A stretch of 43,993 bases of DNA from a virus. Under the pieces are notes generated by a model, which saw nothing but the letters and a program-made list of their open reading frames with translations, ran no database searches and was not told the origin of the DNA. This document shows positions 6,077 through 14,316 of the stretch, one piece after another. How positions within the stretch are numbered: the first letter of the stretch is position 1; the number at the start of each line of letters is the position of its first letter. The translations under genes and the position numbers were made by a program. Location of the stretch: positions 1-43,993 of the IMG/VR virus record IMGVR_UViG_3300021090_000051; one strand, given 5' to 3'.

Positions 6077-8719
6077 ATGCCAATCGAGAACGTCCAGCGC
6101 ATCGAGAAGGTAACCTCGATTGACCGCTGGCTGGATGAGAGCAGCAGCCAGGACAAACCACCGCAGGCACCCCATCCGCTTGATTCAGCGCGGATGAAGC
6201 GCCGGCAGGCGCACCTGAAGGAGTGGTACGACCAGGAGCGCGAGCGCCAGGCCCCCAATCGCTACCAGATGGCGATTGACGAGGACTACTACGACAACCT
6301 CCAGTGGAGCGAGGAGGACGCGAACGAGCTGGTTGATCGCGGGCAGGCGCCGCTCGTGTACAACGAAATCGCCGCCACCGTCAACTGGATCATCGGCACC
6401 GAGAAGCGCACCCGCGTTGACTTCAAGGTGTTCCCGCGGGCGGAGGACGACGTCGAGCTGGCGAAGGCGAAGACCGACACGCTGAAGTTCCTCTCGGATG
6501 TGAACAAGACCGGCTTCGCCCGAAGCCTCGCCTTCGCTGATGCCGTGAAGGTGGGTGTCGGCTGGCTCGAGGACGGTGCGCGCGACGACCCCACCGAGGA
6601 GCCGGTTTTCACGCGCTACGAGAATTGGCGCAACATCCTGTGGGACTCGCTGGCGCGGGAGCGCGACCTCTCGGACGGCCGCTACATCTTCCGCGTGCGG
6701 TGGAGCGATCTGGATATCGCGAAAGCGATGTTCCCCGAGCGCAGGCACGCGCTGGAGTCTTCGGCCATTTCCTCGGACCTGTGGGGCAACGAGGAGGAGG
6801 AAGACTTCTGGTATCTCGGCAAGCACTTCACGGCCCGGGACCAGATGGGGGAAGTCATAGGCCGGCGCACGTTCCTCTCGGATGTGTCGTTGGTCAACAA
6901 CCGCCGCCCGCGGGTGAAGCTGATCGAGGCCTGGTATCGGGTGCCGGTCAACTGCCGCTATTGCAATGGCGGGGAGTTCGACGGTAAACGATTCGATTCC
7001 GCGCACGAGGGGATGAAAGCCGGCCTCAAGGAGGGCTCGTTCAGCCTCTACGATCGGCTGGAGATGCAGGTGCGGTGCGCGATCATGACGGAGCGCGACC
7101 TCATGCAGGACATGCCGAGCCCGTATCGGCACAACCGCTTCCCGTTCACGCCGATCTGGTGTTACAAGCGCGGGCGCGACGGGATGCCCTACGGGGTGCC
7201 GCGCGGCATCCGGGACCCGCAGGACGATCTCAACAAGCGCGCATCGAAGGCGCTATTCGCTCTGTCCACGAACCGGGTGATCGCGGACGCGGATGCGGTC
7301 GAGGACCACGACGAGGCGCGCGAGGAAGCGGCGCGGCCCGACGCCTACATCATCAAGAAGCGGGGCGCCGAGTTCAAGGTCGAGAACAACTACGAGCAGG
7401 CCCAGGGTCACCTGGAGTTGATGGATCGTGACGAGCGCATGATCCAGAAGCGCGGGGGCGTGACAGACGAGAACCTGGGCCGGCGCACCAACGCGGTATC
7501 CGGCGAGGCGATCAAGGCGCGCCAGATGCAGGGGTCGGTCGTCACCGCCGAAATCTTCGACAACGAGCGGTTCGCCATCCAGAACCAGGGCGAGATGCAG
7601 CTCTCGCTTGCCGAGCAGTTCATCACCCAGCCGAAGGTCATTCGGATCATCGGGGCTCGCGGCAAGCTCGACTGGACCAAGATCAACCAGCCGGAAGCCG
7701 ACGCGATGGGCAACGTCCGCTTCGTCAACGACATCACGGCGAGTCAGGCCGACTTCGTGGTGGACGAGCAGGACTTCCATCAGTCGGTGCGCCAGGCGAT
7801 GTTCGAGAGCATGACCGAGCTCGTCGGGCGCATTTCCTCGATCAACCCCGAGGCAGGGCTGCGGATCCTGCGCATGGCGCTGGAGTTCTCCGATCTGCCG
7901 AACAAGGACGAGATGGCGGGCGAGGTCAAGAGCATGCTCGGCATCGTGGACGAAGGCGATCTCGAGAAGATGACGCCGGAGCAGAAGGCGGAGTATCAGG
8001 CCGGGGTCGCGGCGAAGCGCGAAGCCGCAGAAATCCAGCGCCAGGCAGCATTGGGCGAGGCGAAGGAGAAGCTCGCCAAGGCCGAGAAAACGACAGCCGA
8101 AGCGCAGAAGATCAGCGCCGAGGCCCAGATGGTCGGTGCCGAAGCCGATGGCGGCGCCATAGCCGAAGTCGAGGTTGCCCGGATAGAGCTGGAAACGCAG
8201 CAGCGCATCGTCGAGGCGGAGCGCCGGGCGGCCGAGGCCGTGGATGCGGCGCGGCAGGAGATCGAGAAGCTGCAACAGCAACTCGCCGATCGCCGGGCGC
8301 AGATCGACGCCGATGCCCGGACCAAAGTGGAGATTGCTGAAGCCGCCGAGCGCACCAAGCGCGAGGTCGCACAGAGGGACGCCGATACCAAACTTGCCAT
8401 TGCCGACAAGGACAACGCGGCCAAGGTTCAGATCGCCGCGAAGGCGGAGGACACAAAGCGCGAGGTTGGGAAGGCACAGGCGGCGTCAACCGAGAAGACC
8501 GATCGCAGCCAAGCACAGCTTGATGGCGCGCTGAAGAAGCTGAACGACCAACTCGCGCAGCTCGGGCGCGATGTGAAGCAAATGGCCGATGACCGCAAGA
8601 GCGCGGACGCGGCCCGCGCGCCGATCAAGAAGCGCATCACCGCTAAATTGAGCGACGGGCGCACGTTGGAGGTCATCAGCACGCCCGTTGATAAGAACGA
8701 CAAGGAGCCGAAGAAATGA
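6077..8719 (+). CDS. Portal protein (P22-type) with long coiled-coil tail
   Basis: An 880-residue protein. The first 560 residues match podoviral P22-like portals: an N-terminal helical arm, YYDNLQWSEEDANEL and GTEKRTRVDFKVFPR segments, a Cys pair (CRYCNGGEF), and the RHNRFPFTPIWCYKRGRDGMPYGV region followed by RGIRDPQDDLNKR, all typical of this family. It forms the dodecameric channel at one capsid vertex to which TerL docks. Residues from about 620 to 860 form a very long Ala/Glu/Lys/Gln coiled coil with repeating AEAQKISAEAQ-like units, probably the barrel that projects into the capsid as in P22. It follows terL and precedes the scaffold and capsid genes. Confidence 0.9.
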   Translation: MPIENVQRIEKVTSIDRWLDESSSQDKPPQAPHPLDSARMKRRQAHLKEWYDQERERQAPNRYQMAIDEDYYDNLQWSEEDANELVDRGQAPLVYNEIAATVNWIIGTEKRTRVDFKVFPRAEDDVELAKAKTDTLKFLSDVNKTGFARSLAFADAVKVGVGWLEDGARDDPTEEPVFTRYENWRNILWDSLARERDLSDGRYIFRVRWSDLDIAKAMFPERRHALESSAISSDLWGNEEEEDFWYLGKHFTARDQMGEVIGRRTFLSDVSLVNNRRPRVKLIEAWYRVPVNCRYCNGGEFDGKRFDSAHEGMKAGLKEGSFSLYDRLEMQVRCAIMTERDLMQDMPSPYRHNRFPFTPIWCYKRGRDGMPYGVPRGIRDPQDDLNKRASKALFALSTNRVIADADAVEDHDEAREEAARPDAYIIKKRGAEFKVENNYEQAQGHLELMDRDERMIQKRGGVTDENLGRRTNAVSGEAIKARQMQGSVVTAEIFDNERFAIQNQGEMQLSLAEQFITQPKVIRIIGARGKLDWTKINQPEADAMGNVRFVNDITASQADFVVDEQDFHQSVRQAMFESMTELVGRISSINPEAGLRILRMALEFSDLPNKDEMAGEVKSMLGIVDEGDLEKMTPEQKAEYQAGVAAKREAAEIQRQAALGEAKEKLAKAEKTTAEAQKISAEAQMVGAEADGGAIAEVEVARIELETQQRIVEAERRAAEAVDAARQEIEKLQQQLADRRAQIDADARTKVEIAEAAERTKREVAQRDADTKLAIADKDNAAKVQIAAKAEDTKREVGKAQAASTEKTDRSQAQLDGALKKLNDQLAQLGRDVKQMADDRKSADAARAPIKKRITAKLSDGRTLEVISTPVDKNDKEPKK

Positions 8720-9816
8720 AACGCGCACGCAAAGTCGCATTGATCAACATCTTCGATTACCCGCGCGAGGACTACTCGGCGTACTGGGCGATCGAGGTCC
8801 GTGGTTCCGACGAGGAAGGCTATCGGTGGGCTGCGCGCATCCTGTCCTACGCGCCGGCCGGCTGGGAGTGGCAGGGTAAGGTCACGCCCGAGCGCCCTGC
8901 GGACGTGCCGCTGCCGGAGTATCCCTCCGATGCGCACCTGGCGCGGCAGGGTGCTTATCAGAAAATGAAACCGAAGGAGCAGGCCGAGGAGCGCAAGCGT
9001 CAAGATGATTTCAGGGCCGCTTGCGCTGCGGTCTACGAGTCGTGCCCGAAGCCCGTGTATCTGCTCGATGAGGCGCTCGACGTCGCGTCGACACGCGACA
9101 AAGCCGACACCGTTGCGCAGACCTGGGTGCTAGAGCGCATGGGCCAGTACCGGCGCGCGGATGCGAAGCCGCTGTCGGACGTGATGGTGGCGGCGATGGT
9201 GGAGATGTTCGATGCGGCGCGGCGTAACGGCGACTACGGCAAGGCCGACCAACTGCGCGGGCGCCTGAAGTCCGCGGGCGTTGTCGTCACAGCCCCGAGC
9301 TCGGCGCGCGATACGAAGCCGAGCAAGTTCGAGCGCCAAAGTGGGCATGCGTTGGTGCTGGGGCCGCTCGATATGCTCATCGGCATCGGGGCCCGTGCGT
9401 GGGACCTCCTGCTGCTGGCTATCGCCTACTCGACCACCATCCGCAACAACCAGATGAATCAGGTGCGCGATGCGATTGACGGCGGCGCCGGCGCGGGCCT
9501 GTGGCGGATCTACGACGGGACGCGCCCCGCGACCTGCGGCACGGCGACGACCCTGGGCGCCGAGTTGACCTGTTCGGACCCATGCGCGGGCGCGGCGGCG
9601 TCCGGCGTGCTGACGTTTTCCGCGATTACGGCCGATGCCTCGGCAAACGCGACGATCACCGCCACTTGGTCGCGACTTGTTGACTCGACCGGCACCTGTT
9701 GCGTCGATGGTAACGTCGGCACTTCCGGTTCCGATCTCAACTTGAACTCGGTAGCGATCGGCATCGGCCAGCAGGTCTCGATCACGAGCGCGACGATCAC
9801 CGCGGGGAATAGCTGA
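8716..9816 (+). CDS. Two-part virion protein: unknown N-terminal region fused to an AYSTTIRN-type structural domain
   Basis: A 366-residue protein, start overlapping the portal stop by 4 nt. Residues 1-215 are unlike the rest and include ARRNGDYGKADQLRGRL..AGVVV, which resembles the helical hairpin at the C-terminus of cysteinyl-tRNA synthetases. From about residue 235 the sequence changes to IAYSTTIRNNQMNQVRDAIDGG..LWRIYDGTRPAT.., a small phage virion-protein family that usually stands alone and starts with M-A-[LI]-A-Y-S-T. Here it is continued in frame from the upstream part without its own start, so this looks like a fusion. The domain carries five cysteines (ATCGT, LTCSDPC, TGTCC) that may form disulfides. 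It is probably a head or tail decoration component. Confidence 0.7.
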   Translation: MKRARKVALINIFDYPREDYSAYWAIEVRGSDEEGYRWAARILSYAPAGWEWQGKVTPERPADVPLPEYPSDAHLARQGAYQKMKPKEQAEERKRQDDFRAACAAVYESCPKPVYLLDEALDVASTRDKADTVAQTWVLERMGQYRRADAKPLSDVMVAAMVEMFDAARRNGDYGKADQLRGRLKSAGVVVTAPSSARDTKPSKFERQSGHALVLGPLDMLIGIGARAWDLLLLAIAYSTTIRNNQMNQVRDAIDGGAGAGLWRIYDGTRPATCGTATTLGAELTCSDPCAGAAASGVLTFSAITADASANATITATWSRLVDSTGTCCVDGNVGTSGSDLNLNSVAIGIGQQVSITSATITAGNS

Positions 9817-10253
9817 TGATTCGCTGGCTCGTAATCGTCTTGGCGCTGTTGCCCCTGGCGGTGCCCGCGCAGACGGTGGAGATGGCCGTCGATTCGCCGT
9901 GGGGTGCGTGGGCGACAGATGTGAAGGTGACGCTCGCGGCGACCCCCCTCCGCAAGAACGCCACGACCGGCGCGCTGGAGGCGATCGCCGGGCAACGGGT
10001 CTCGCTCGGGGCGATCACATTTCTGCAATCCTCGCTCAGCGTTACGTTCCCTGGGCAAACAACCACGCCGATGACGGTGGCTGGGGTGCGGCTCTATCAC
10101 GCGGCGAGCGGAGCGGGTTGGGTGATGCCGGAGCATCCAGTGAACGTAGTCTTCGCCGTGCCGCTCGTCGTGCCCACTGGTCGCAGCCTCACCTGCCGCT
10201 ACGACATGCCGATCGCGACGAAGGGGAAAGTGTCGTGCTCGGTGTCGCCTTGA
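9816..10253 (+). CDS. Exported protein with signal peptide, unknown function
   Basis: A 145-residue protein beginning with a clear signal peptide (IRWLVIVLALLPLAVPAQ, cleavage likely after PAQ or VPA). The remaining beta-rich, Thr/Val-rich domain resembles no family known to me and has two cysteines near the end (LTCRYDM, VSCSVSP) that could form a disulfide. The start shares one base with the preceding stop (TGATG). A secreted or periplasmic product in the head module is unusual, since most of its neighbours are virion parts; a virion surface protein or a superinfection factor are both possible. Confidence 0.65.
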   Translation: MIRWLVIVLALLPLAVPAQTVEMAVDSPWGAWATDVKVTLAATPLRKNATTGALEAIAGQRVSLGAITFLQSSLSVTFPGQTTTPMTVAGVRLYHAASGAGWVMPEHPVNVVFAVPLVVPTGRSLTCRYDMPIATKGKVSCSVSP

Positions 10254-10435
10254 GCGACAACGAAAAGCAAGTGATGGAACTCGTGGTGGCAGGCATGCGA
10301 GACCGCGAGATCGGGATGATTCTCGACGTGAAGCCGCGCACCGTGACGCATCGCATCTGGAGCGTCTGCAACAAGCTCGGCGCGGAGACTCGGGCGCAGG
10401 CGGCGGTAATCTACGCAAGGAACGGGGAAGGCTGA
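10235..10435 (+). CDS. Stand-alone LuxR/GerE-type helix-turn-helix protein
   Basis: A 66-residue protein consisting almost only of a LuxR-type C-terminal DNA-binding domain: LSDNEKQVMELVVAGMRDREIG (first helices), then MILDVKPRTVTHRI (recognition helix with T-V-x-x-H-R) and KLGAETRAQAA. These match the conserved LSxxExxVLxL..G.sxkEIA..L.iS..TVk.H pattern. GTG 10235 is chosen because AAGGGGAAA precedes it at about 8 nt; TTG 10250 is an alternative. It overlaps the upstream gene by 19 nt in another frame, and its stop shares a base with the next start (TGATG). It could regulate late phage genes or host genes; no sensor domain is present. Confidence 0.75.
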   Translation: MLGVALSDNEKQVMELVVAGMRDREIGMILDVKPRTVTHRIWSVCNKLGAETRAQAAVIYARNGEG

Positions 10436-12360
10436 TGCGTTACTACCTCGGCCCGTGGGTGCTTGATCCAGGCACACCGTTCATGCCTTTCTGGCGCCCG
10501 CCGGCCGGGGTCGTTGGCTCAATTGATCTGCGCTCGATCCCGGGTCACGCGACTCCGGGAGTCGGGATTTTCGTGACGCCGGACAGCCTGTCGCTCGATT
10601 CGAGCTACCGTCTATTCGGGCAAGGCGACCTGCGCGACATTATCCCGCCGGAATCAGACCGTTCGATATTCGCGTCGATGCTGCAGATTGGCACGGTCGA
10701 GGGGCAGACCCTGCTCGACTGGCTGTGGACCGCCATCACCACGCAGGCCGATCCACGTGGACTCACCGCCGTCAAACCCCTGATTCCGACATCGCAGGGA
10801 AATCTGGAAATTCACCTCGGCGGGCATTCGCGGGTCGCCAGCAAGACATTTACTCTGGCGATGCCCGAAGCCGCGAACGTGATTGCGGTGATTCAGGAGG
10901 ACTACCGGGCCGTCAGGCAGGCGACCGTCGAAGGCAGGACTTTCGATCCGCAGTTGCATCGCAAATTTCTCGATGGCTTGGGACATAAGTATGGCGTCCG
11001 CAATCCCGAGCGCGTTTTCATTCCTTCCGATTTGCCGAGGGAAACGCCGCTTCCCAGAGAAACCGCCTTCACGGAGAGCTTCAACAAGGCAAATTCCACG
11101 ACGCTCGGCCCCGACCTGACGTGGACAGAAACTCTTGGCGATCTGCAAGTTCTGAATAATCAGTTCGCCGGGCTCACTGGCGGAAGCGACAATTGGGCGC
11201 GGGCGGAGCATGACGTAAGTTCGTCAGATCACTATGCTCAGGTTGTAGTTGCAGTTCTCGGGGTTGATCCCGGGGATCTAGGTCCAATCGCTCGATATTC
11301 AGCCTCGGCAGTTACGTTCTATACCGCGATCCTGCAAGACTCTGGCGGGCTTCGCAGCGCGACCTGGAAGGCGATTGCCGGCACGCCTACCAACATCGGG
11401 ACCAATACCGACCCCGATACGTACAATGTAGGCGACGTTATTAGAGTTCTCTGTAACGGCAGCACTATTAGCCGCGTCAAAAATGGGTCGCTTCAAAATG
11501 CCGTCACCGACACATCCATCTCCGGGAACACCCGTGGTGGTATTCAGGCATTCGGAAATGACAGTTATCGAGGAGACAGTTTCGAGATAGCGGATATCGC
11601 TGTCACTGGGACTTCAGCGGTAACTGAAGCCAATGACGTGATGGCGGCGTCCGGCGTCGTCACCGTCAGCGGAACGCTCGCGGTAACTGAGGCTGCCGAC
11701 ACGATGGCGGCTTCGGGCGTCGTGGTGGTGACGGGAACACAGGCGGTTACGGAGGCCGACGATGCAATGTCGGCGAACGGCGCGGTCGGCGATGTGATTA
11801 CCGGCTCGATGGCGGCGGTCGAAGCGGACGATTCGATATCCGCGAGCGGTGCGCTCAGCGTCACGGGCTCGATGGCCGTGATAGAAGTCGGCGACGCAAT
11901 GGCGGCTTCGGGGCTTGTCAGCGGCATTGTTGTCCCAAGCGATGCGCCTCTCGAGTACCACGGCAGCGGGAAGCGAGCGGGCCGCGGAGACCTCACTCGT
12001 GAGGAGGTCGAGGGGTATTACGAGCTTGTGGAATTGCGGCGGAAGAACGCAGACGCGCGCCGTGCCCGTGCCAAGGCTGAGCCGCCGGTAGAGATCCCGG
12101 CAGCATCGGAGCCCACGATTGCAGGCGCACCTTCTCAAGAGGGTGCGCGAGCTCCGGTGTTGCCGGCGCGACCGAAGCGACCAGCCGATATTGAGACGCT
12201 GACGGAGGCCCAGGTTCAAGCGTTCCTGAAAGAGCAGGTGCGGACGGTCGAGGCCAGGGTGGAGAAGCTGGCCGTGGAAATGGAACAGGTGAGGCGCCAG
12301 GCGGATGAGGGATTGCTGCTGGCGGTGGCAATGGCTGTCGCGCTCGATGACGAGGACTGA
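10435..12360 (+). CDS. Large virion protein with LamG-like domain and 22-residue repeats
   Basis: A 641-residue protein. Residues 1-210 form a unique N-terminal domain. Residues about 215-390 (TESFNKANSTTLG.. to ..SFEIADIAV) look like a concanavalin/LamG-type beta sandwich. Residues about 389-501 contain five imperfect copies of a Val/Thr/Ala-rich unit (consensus G[TS]xAVTEAxDxMAASGVV). The C-terminal 100 residues are charged and helical (QVRTVEARVEKLAVEMEQVR), probably a coiled coil. The architecture suggests a head- or tail-attached fibre or decoration protein that binds a surface sugar; LamG-like domains in phages often do so. The LamG part has lower GC than its flanks, suggesting a swapped module. 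Strong GGGGAAGG precedes the start. Confidence 0.7.
   Translation: MRYYLGPWVLDPGTPFMPFWRPPAGVVGSIDLRSIPGHATPGVGIFVTPDSLSLDSSYRLFGQGDLRDIIPPESDRSIFASMLQIGTVEGQTLLDWLWTAITTQADPRGLTAVKPLIPTSQGNLEIHLGGHSRVASKTFTLAMPEAANVIAVIQEDYRAVRQATVEGRTFDPQLHRKFLDGLGHKYGVRNPERVFIPSDLPRETPLPRETAFTESFNKANSTTLGPDLTWTETLGDLQVLNNQFAGLTGGSDNWARAEHDVSSSDHYAQVVVAVLGVDPGDLGPIARYSASAVTFYTAILQDSGGLRSATWKAIAGTPTNIGTNTDPDTYNVGDVIRVLCNGSTISRVKNGSLQNAVTDTSISGNTRGGIQAFGNDSYRGDSFEIADIAVTGTSAVTEANDVMAASGVVTVSGTLAVTEAADTMAASGVVVVTGTQAVTEADDAMSANGAVGDVITGSMAAVEADDSISASGALSVTGSMAVIEVGDAMAASGLVSGIVVPSDAPLEYHGSGKRAGRGDLTREEVEGYYELVELRRKNADARRARAKAEPPVEIPAASEPTIAGAPSQEGARAPVLPARPKRPADIETLTEAQVQAFLKEQVRTVEARVEKLAVEMEQVRRQADEGLLLAVAMAVALDDED
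11600..11935 (+). repeat. Five in-frame coding repeats of about 66 nt
   Basis: Five consecutive units encode G[TS]xAV(T/I)E(A/V)xDxM(A/S)ASG-type sequences inside the virion protein at 10435-12360. The DNA copies have diverged at third positions but keep the ATGGCGGCTTCGGGC-like core. Copy number could vary by recombination between units. Confidence 0.7.
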
Positions 12361-12365
12361 TACCG

Positions 12366-12590
12366 ATGAAAACTCGGGATGAAGCTGTTGCGGGGATCCG
12401 CGCCAAATTCACGGCGCTGATTGAAGCGCGGCGGGCGGTGGTGCTTGCCGAGCAGAGCAAGCTCACGGAGCTTGAGCAGCAGCAGGACCAGGCGATTATC
12501 CGGGTCGAGGAATACTTCGATGCGGCGGGCGCGAAGCCGCAGATTGACGCTGTGGTTGCCAATCCGCCGGATGAAGTCAAGGCGGTCTGA
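12366..12590 (+). CDS. Small coiled-coil protein
   Basis: A 74-residue, almost entirely helical protein with heptad-like spacing and a QQQDQ stretch in the centre. It starts 5 nt after the preceding stop, behind GAGGAC. Its place between a virion protein and the scaffold gene suggests a small chaperone or tail-fibre partner. No family recognised. Confidence 0.6.
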   Translation: MKTRDEAVAGIRAKFTALIEARRAVVLAEQSKLTELEQQQDQAIIRVEEYFDAAGAKPQIDAVVANPPDEVKAV

Positions 12591-12603
12591 CAAGGAGACG
12601 ATG

Positions 12604-12822
12604 ATGGCGAAGAAGGCGAAGGCGAACCGGGTCGTAGGTGTCGCTGCACAGAGCGAGCGTGACTGGCAGGCCGAAGGTGACTGCGACACGCTGATGCGCG
12701 CGATCGAAATCCGCAAGGACCCCAGGCGGCTCAAGGCCGCGATCAGGATTGCGAAGGAGCGGCTCTCGCAGGCACAAGCCGTGACGAAGGCCGTGGCGAA
12801 GGAATCACCCGAGAAGAAGTAG
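12604..12822 (+). CDS. Small basic helical protein
   Basis: A 72-residue Lys/Arg/Ala-rich protein (AKKAKANRVVGVAAQSERD..). AAGGAG at 12592-12597 supports a start at 12604 (6-nt spacing) rather than the adjacent ATG at 12601 (3-nt spacing). The central DTLMRAIEIRKDPRRLKAA region is amphipathic. It ends 23 nt before a terminator. Proteins like this are frequent in phage head modules and remain uncharacterised. Confidence 0.6.
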   Translation: MAKKAKANRVVGVAAQSERDWQAEGDCDTLMRAIEIRKDPRRLKAAIRIAKERLSQAQAVTKAVAKESPEKK

Positions 12823-12844
12823 CCGTTCTCGGACGTTGATGAAC

Positions 12845-12869
12845 GGGCCCCGCGAGGGGCCTTTTTTAT
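12845..12869 (+). terminator. Rho-independent terminator before the scaffold gene
   Basis: GGCCCC / GGGGCC stem with GCGA tetraloop and six T (12862-12867). It lies between the small basic gene and the scaffold-like gene, inside the rightward late operon. Confidence 0.9.
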
Positions 12870-12880
12870 TGGAGGCGACG

Positions 12881-14020
12881 ATGGCGAAGGACAAGGTTCA
12901 AGGAGCGGTAACGGATGCTGAACTGGCGAACCTCTCCGACGAGGAACGCGAGGCGCTGGAGGATGAGGGCAGCGACGTCGATACCTTGCAGCAGCTCGCG
13001 GACGAGGGCGCCGACGCGGGCAAGGACAAGGGAAAGAACAAGGCCGAAGCCGGCGAGGAAGATGCGGAGGAAGGTGACAAGAAGAAGGGCGACAAGAAGG
13101 CTGGCGCCGAAGACGCCGACGCCGATGATGCGGACGACGAGGACACCGACGCCGGCGAGAAAGGCGCAAAGGGCAAGGAAGGCGCCGACGCCGACGACAA
13201 GGGCGATGGCAAGGCGAAGGAGGCGAAGGAGGCGAAGGATGCCGGTGCCGACGCTGGTGAGGCTGCGGGTGAAGGCGAGGAGGATGAGGACGAGGATGAG
13301 GATGATGCGCGGCGGCTCCCACGCTACACCGCGCCAGCGGTCGAGAAATACGAGGATAAGATCGCCGCGCTCGACGCGCGCCGGGCCGACGCCGAGGCGA
13401 AATTCAAGGCCGGGGATCTGGAACTCGACGCATTGCGCGCCGAGGACCGCAAGATTGAGGCCGAACTTCGGGCGTTGAACGAGGCGAAGCTCAAGCACGA
13501 TATCTCGGTCGAGCAGAACGCGCAGGCCGATAAACAGGAGTGGGAGGACGCGATCGCCCGCTTCATAAAGCGGGCGAAGCGAGCCGATGACGTGGACTAC
13601 AAAGGAAACCGTACCCTTAACGCCGCTTTGGACCAGGTGGTGAAGGACCTCGGCAATGCCAAGGACAAAGACGGTAATTTCCTCCACGGGGACAAGCCGG
13701 GGCGCTGGTTCCTGCGGGAAGCCCACAAGCAGGTGATGAAGGATATCGGGCGCGGGAAGCCTGCGGCTGACACCGGTGACGCCGAGACGCCGGAGGAGAA
13801 GAAGGCTAGGGCCAAAGCCGCGGCCGATGGGCGCAAGACGGACCCGAAGAAGCTCCCCAAGACGCTGGCGAGGGTGCCGGCGGCGGATGCCGATGATGCC
13901 GGTGGAGATCCCGAGTTCGCGGGGCTGGAAGGGCTCGAGGGGCTCGACCTCGAGGACGCGGTGGCCCGCATGACGCCGGCGCAGCAGGATAAGTGGGCGC
14001 GCTCTACTGGAGCGGTGTAG
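12881..14020 (+). CDS. Probable capsid scaffolding protein
   Basis: A 379-residue, strongly acidic protein. Residues 20-150 are low-complexity Asp/Glu/Ala/Lys/Gly (blocks such as EDEDEDEDD and GDKKKGDKK). Residues 150-220 form a coiled coil (ALDARRADAEAKFKAGDLELDALRAEDRK). A more ordered domain with NAALDQVVKDLG and PGRWFLREAHKQVMKDIGRG follows, and the end again is acidic. Placement immediately upstream of the major capsid gene plus acidic/coiled-coil character is the usual pattern of scaffolds, which guide prohead assembly and leave or are cut before packaging. ATG 12881 follows GGAGG at 12871-12875. No protease signature is visible. Confidence 0.7.
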   Translation: MAKDKVQGAVTDAELANLSDEEREALEDEGSDVDTLQQLADEGADAGKDKGKNKAEAGEEDAEEGDKKKGDKKAGAEDADADDADDEDTDAGEKGAKGKEGADADDKGDGKAKEAKEAKDAGADAGEAAGEGEEDEDEDEDDARRLPRYTAPAVEKYEDKIAALDARRADAEAKFKAGDLELDALRAEDRKIEAELRALNEAKLKHDISVEQNAQADKQEWEDAIARFIKRAKRADDVDYKGNRTLNAALDQVVKDLGNAKDKDGNFLHGDKPGRWFLREAHKQVMKDIGRGKPAADTGDAETPEEKKARAKAAADGRKTDPKKLPKTLARVPAADADDAGGDPEFAGLEGLEGLDLEDAVARMTPAQQDKWARSTGAV

Positions 14021-14221
14021 TTGGACCGCGAATCACTGGTCGTCGAGCTTAAAGTCGGCGATTCCGTGTCGATTGACAGCGGGCGCGTAGTGATGACGCT
14101 CAGGGAAAAGAGCGGCCAGCGGGCGCGCCTTCATTTCTCGGCGGAGCGTTCGGTTCCGATCGAGCCGGTGCGGGAACGGGCGGCACTTCCCGCGGAAGGA
14201 CAGGTCAAAGACGTAGCGTGA
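14021..14221 (+). CDS. CsrA-like small RNA-binding-type protein
   Basis: A 66-residue protein read from TTG 14021, directly after the scaffold stop; GGAG lies at 14006-14009 and there is no ATG near the start. The segment LVVELKVGDSVSI-DSGRVVMTLREKSGQRARLHFSAERSVPIEPV follows the strand pattern of CsrA: R/K-VGD-x-[IV], a middle V-x-[VL] strand, G-x-x-[AV]-R-[IL], then A-x-x-x-V-x-[IV]. This is a match of pattern rather than close identity. CsrA dimers bind GGA motifs in mRNA leaders and block translation. Here it could set the ratio of scaffold to capsid protein or act on host mRNAs. Confidence 0.55.
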   Translation: MDRESLVVELKVGDSVSIDSGRVVMTLREKSGQRARLHFSAERSVPIEPVRERAALPAEGQVKDVA

Positions 14222-14316
14222 GTGCGGGGCAACCCGCGAACCCGTGAGCCGCAAGGCTTCGGGATGGTGGTCGCGCAGGAGTGCGGCCTTGGTTGAAGTC
14301 AACTGAGGAGCACTTC

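Noticed and set aside
11600-11935. CRISPR-like array
   Set aside because: Repeats are protein-coding, degenerate and without spacers of constant length.
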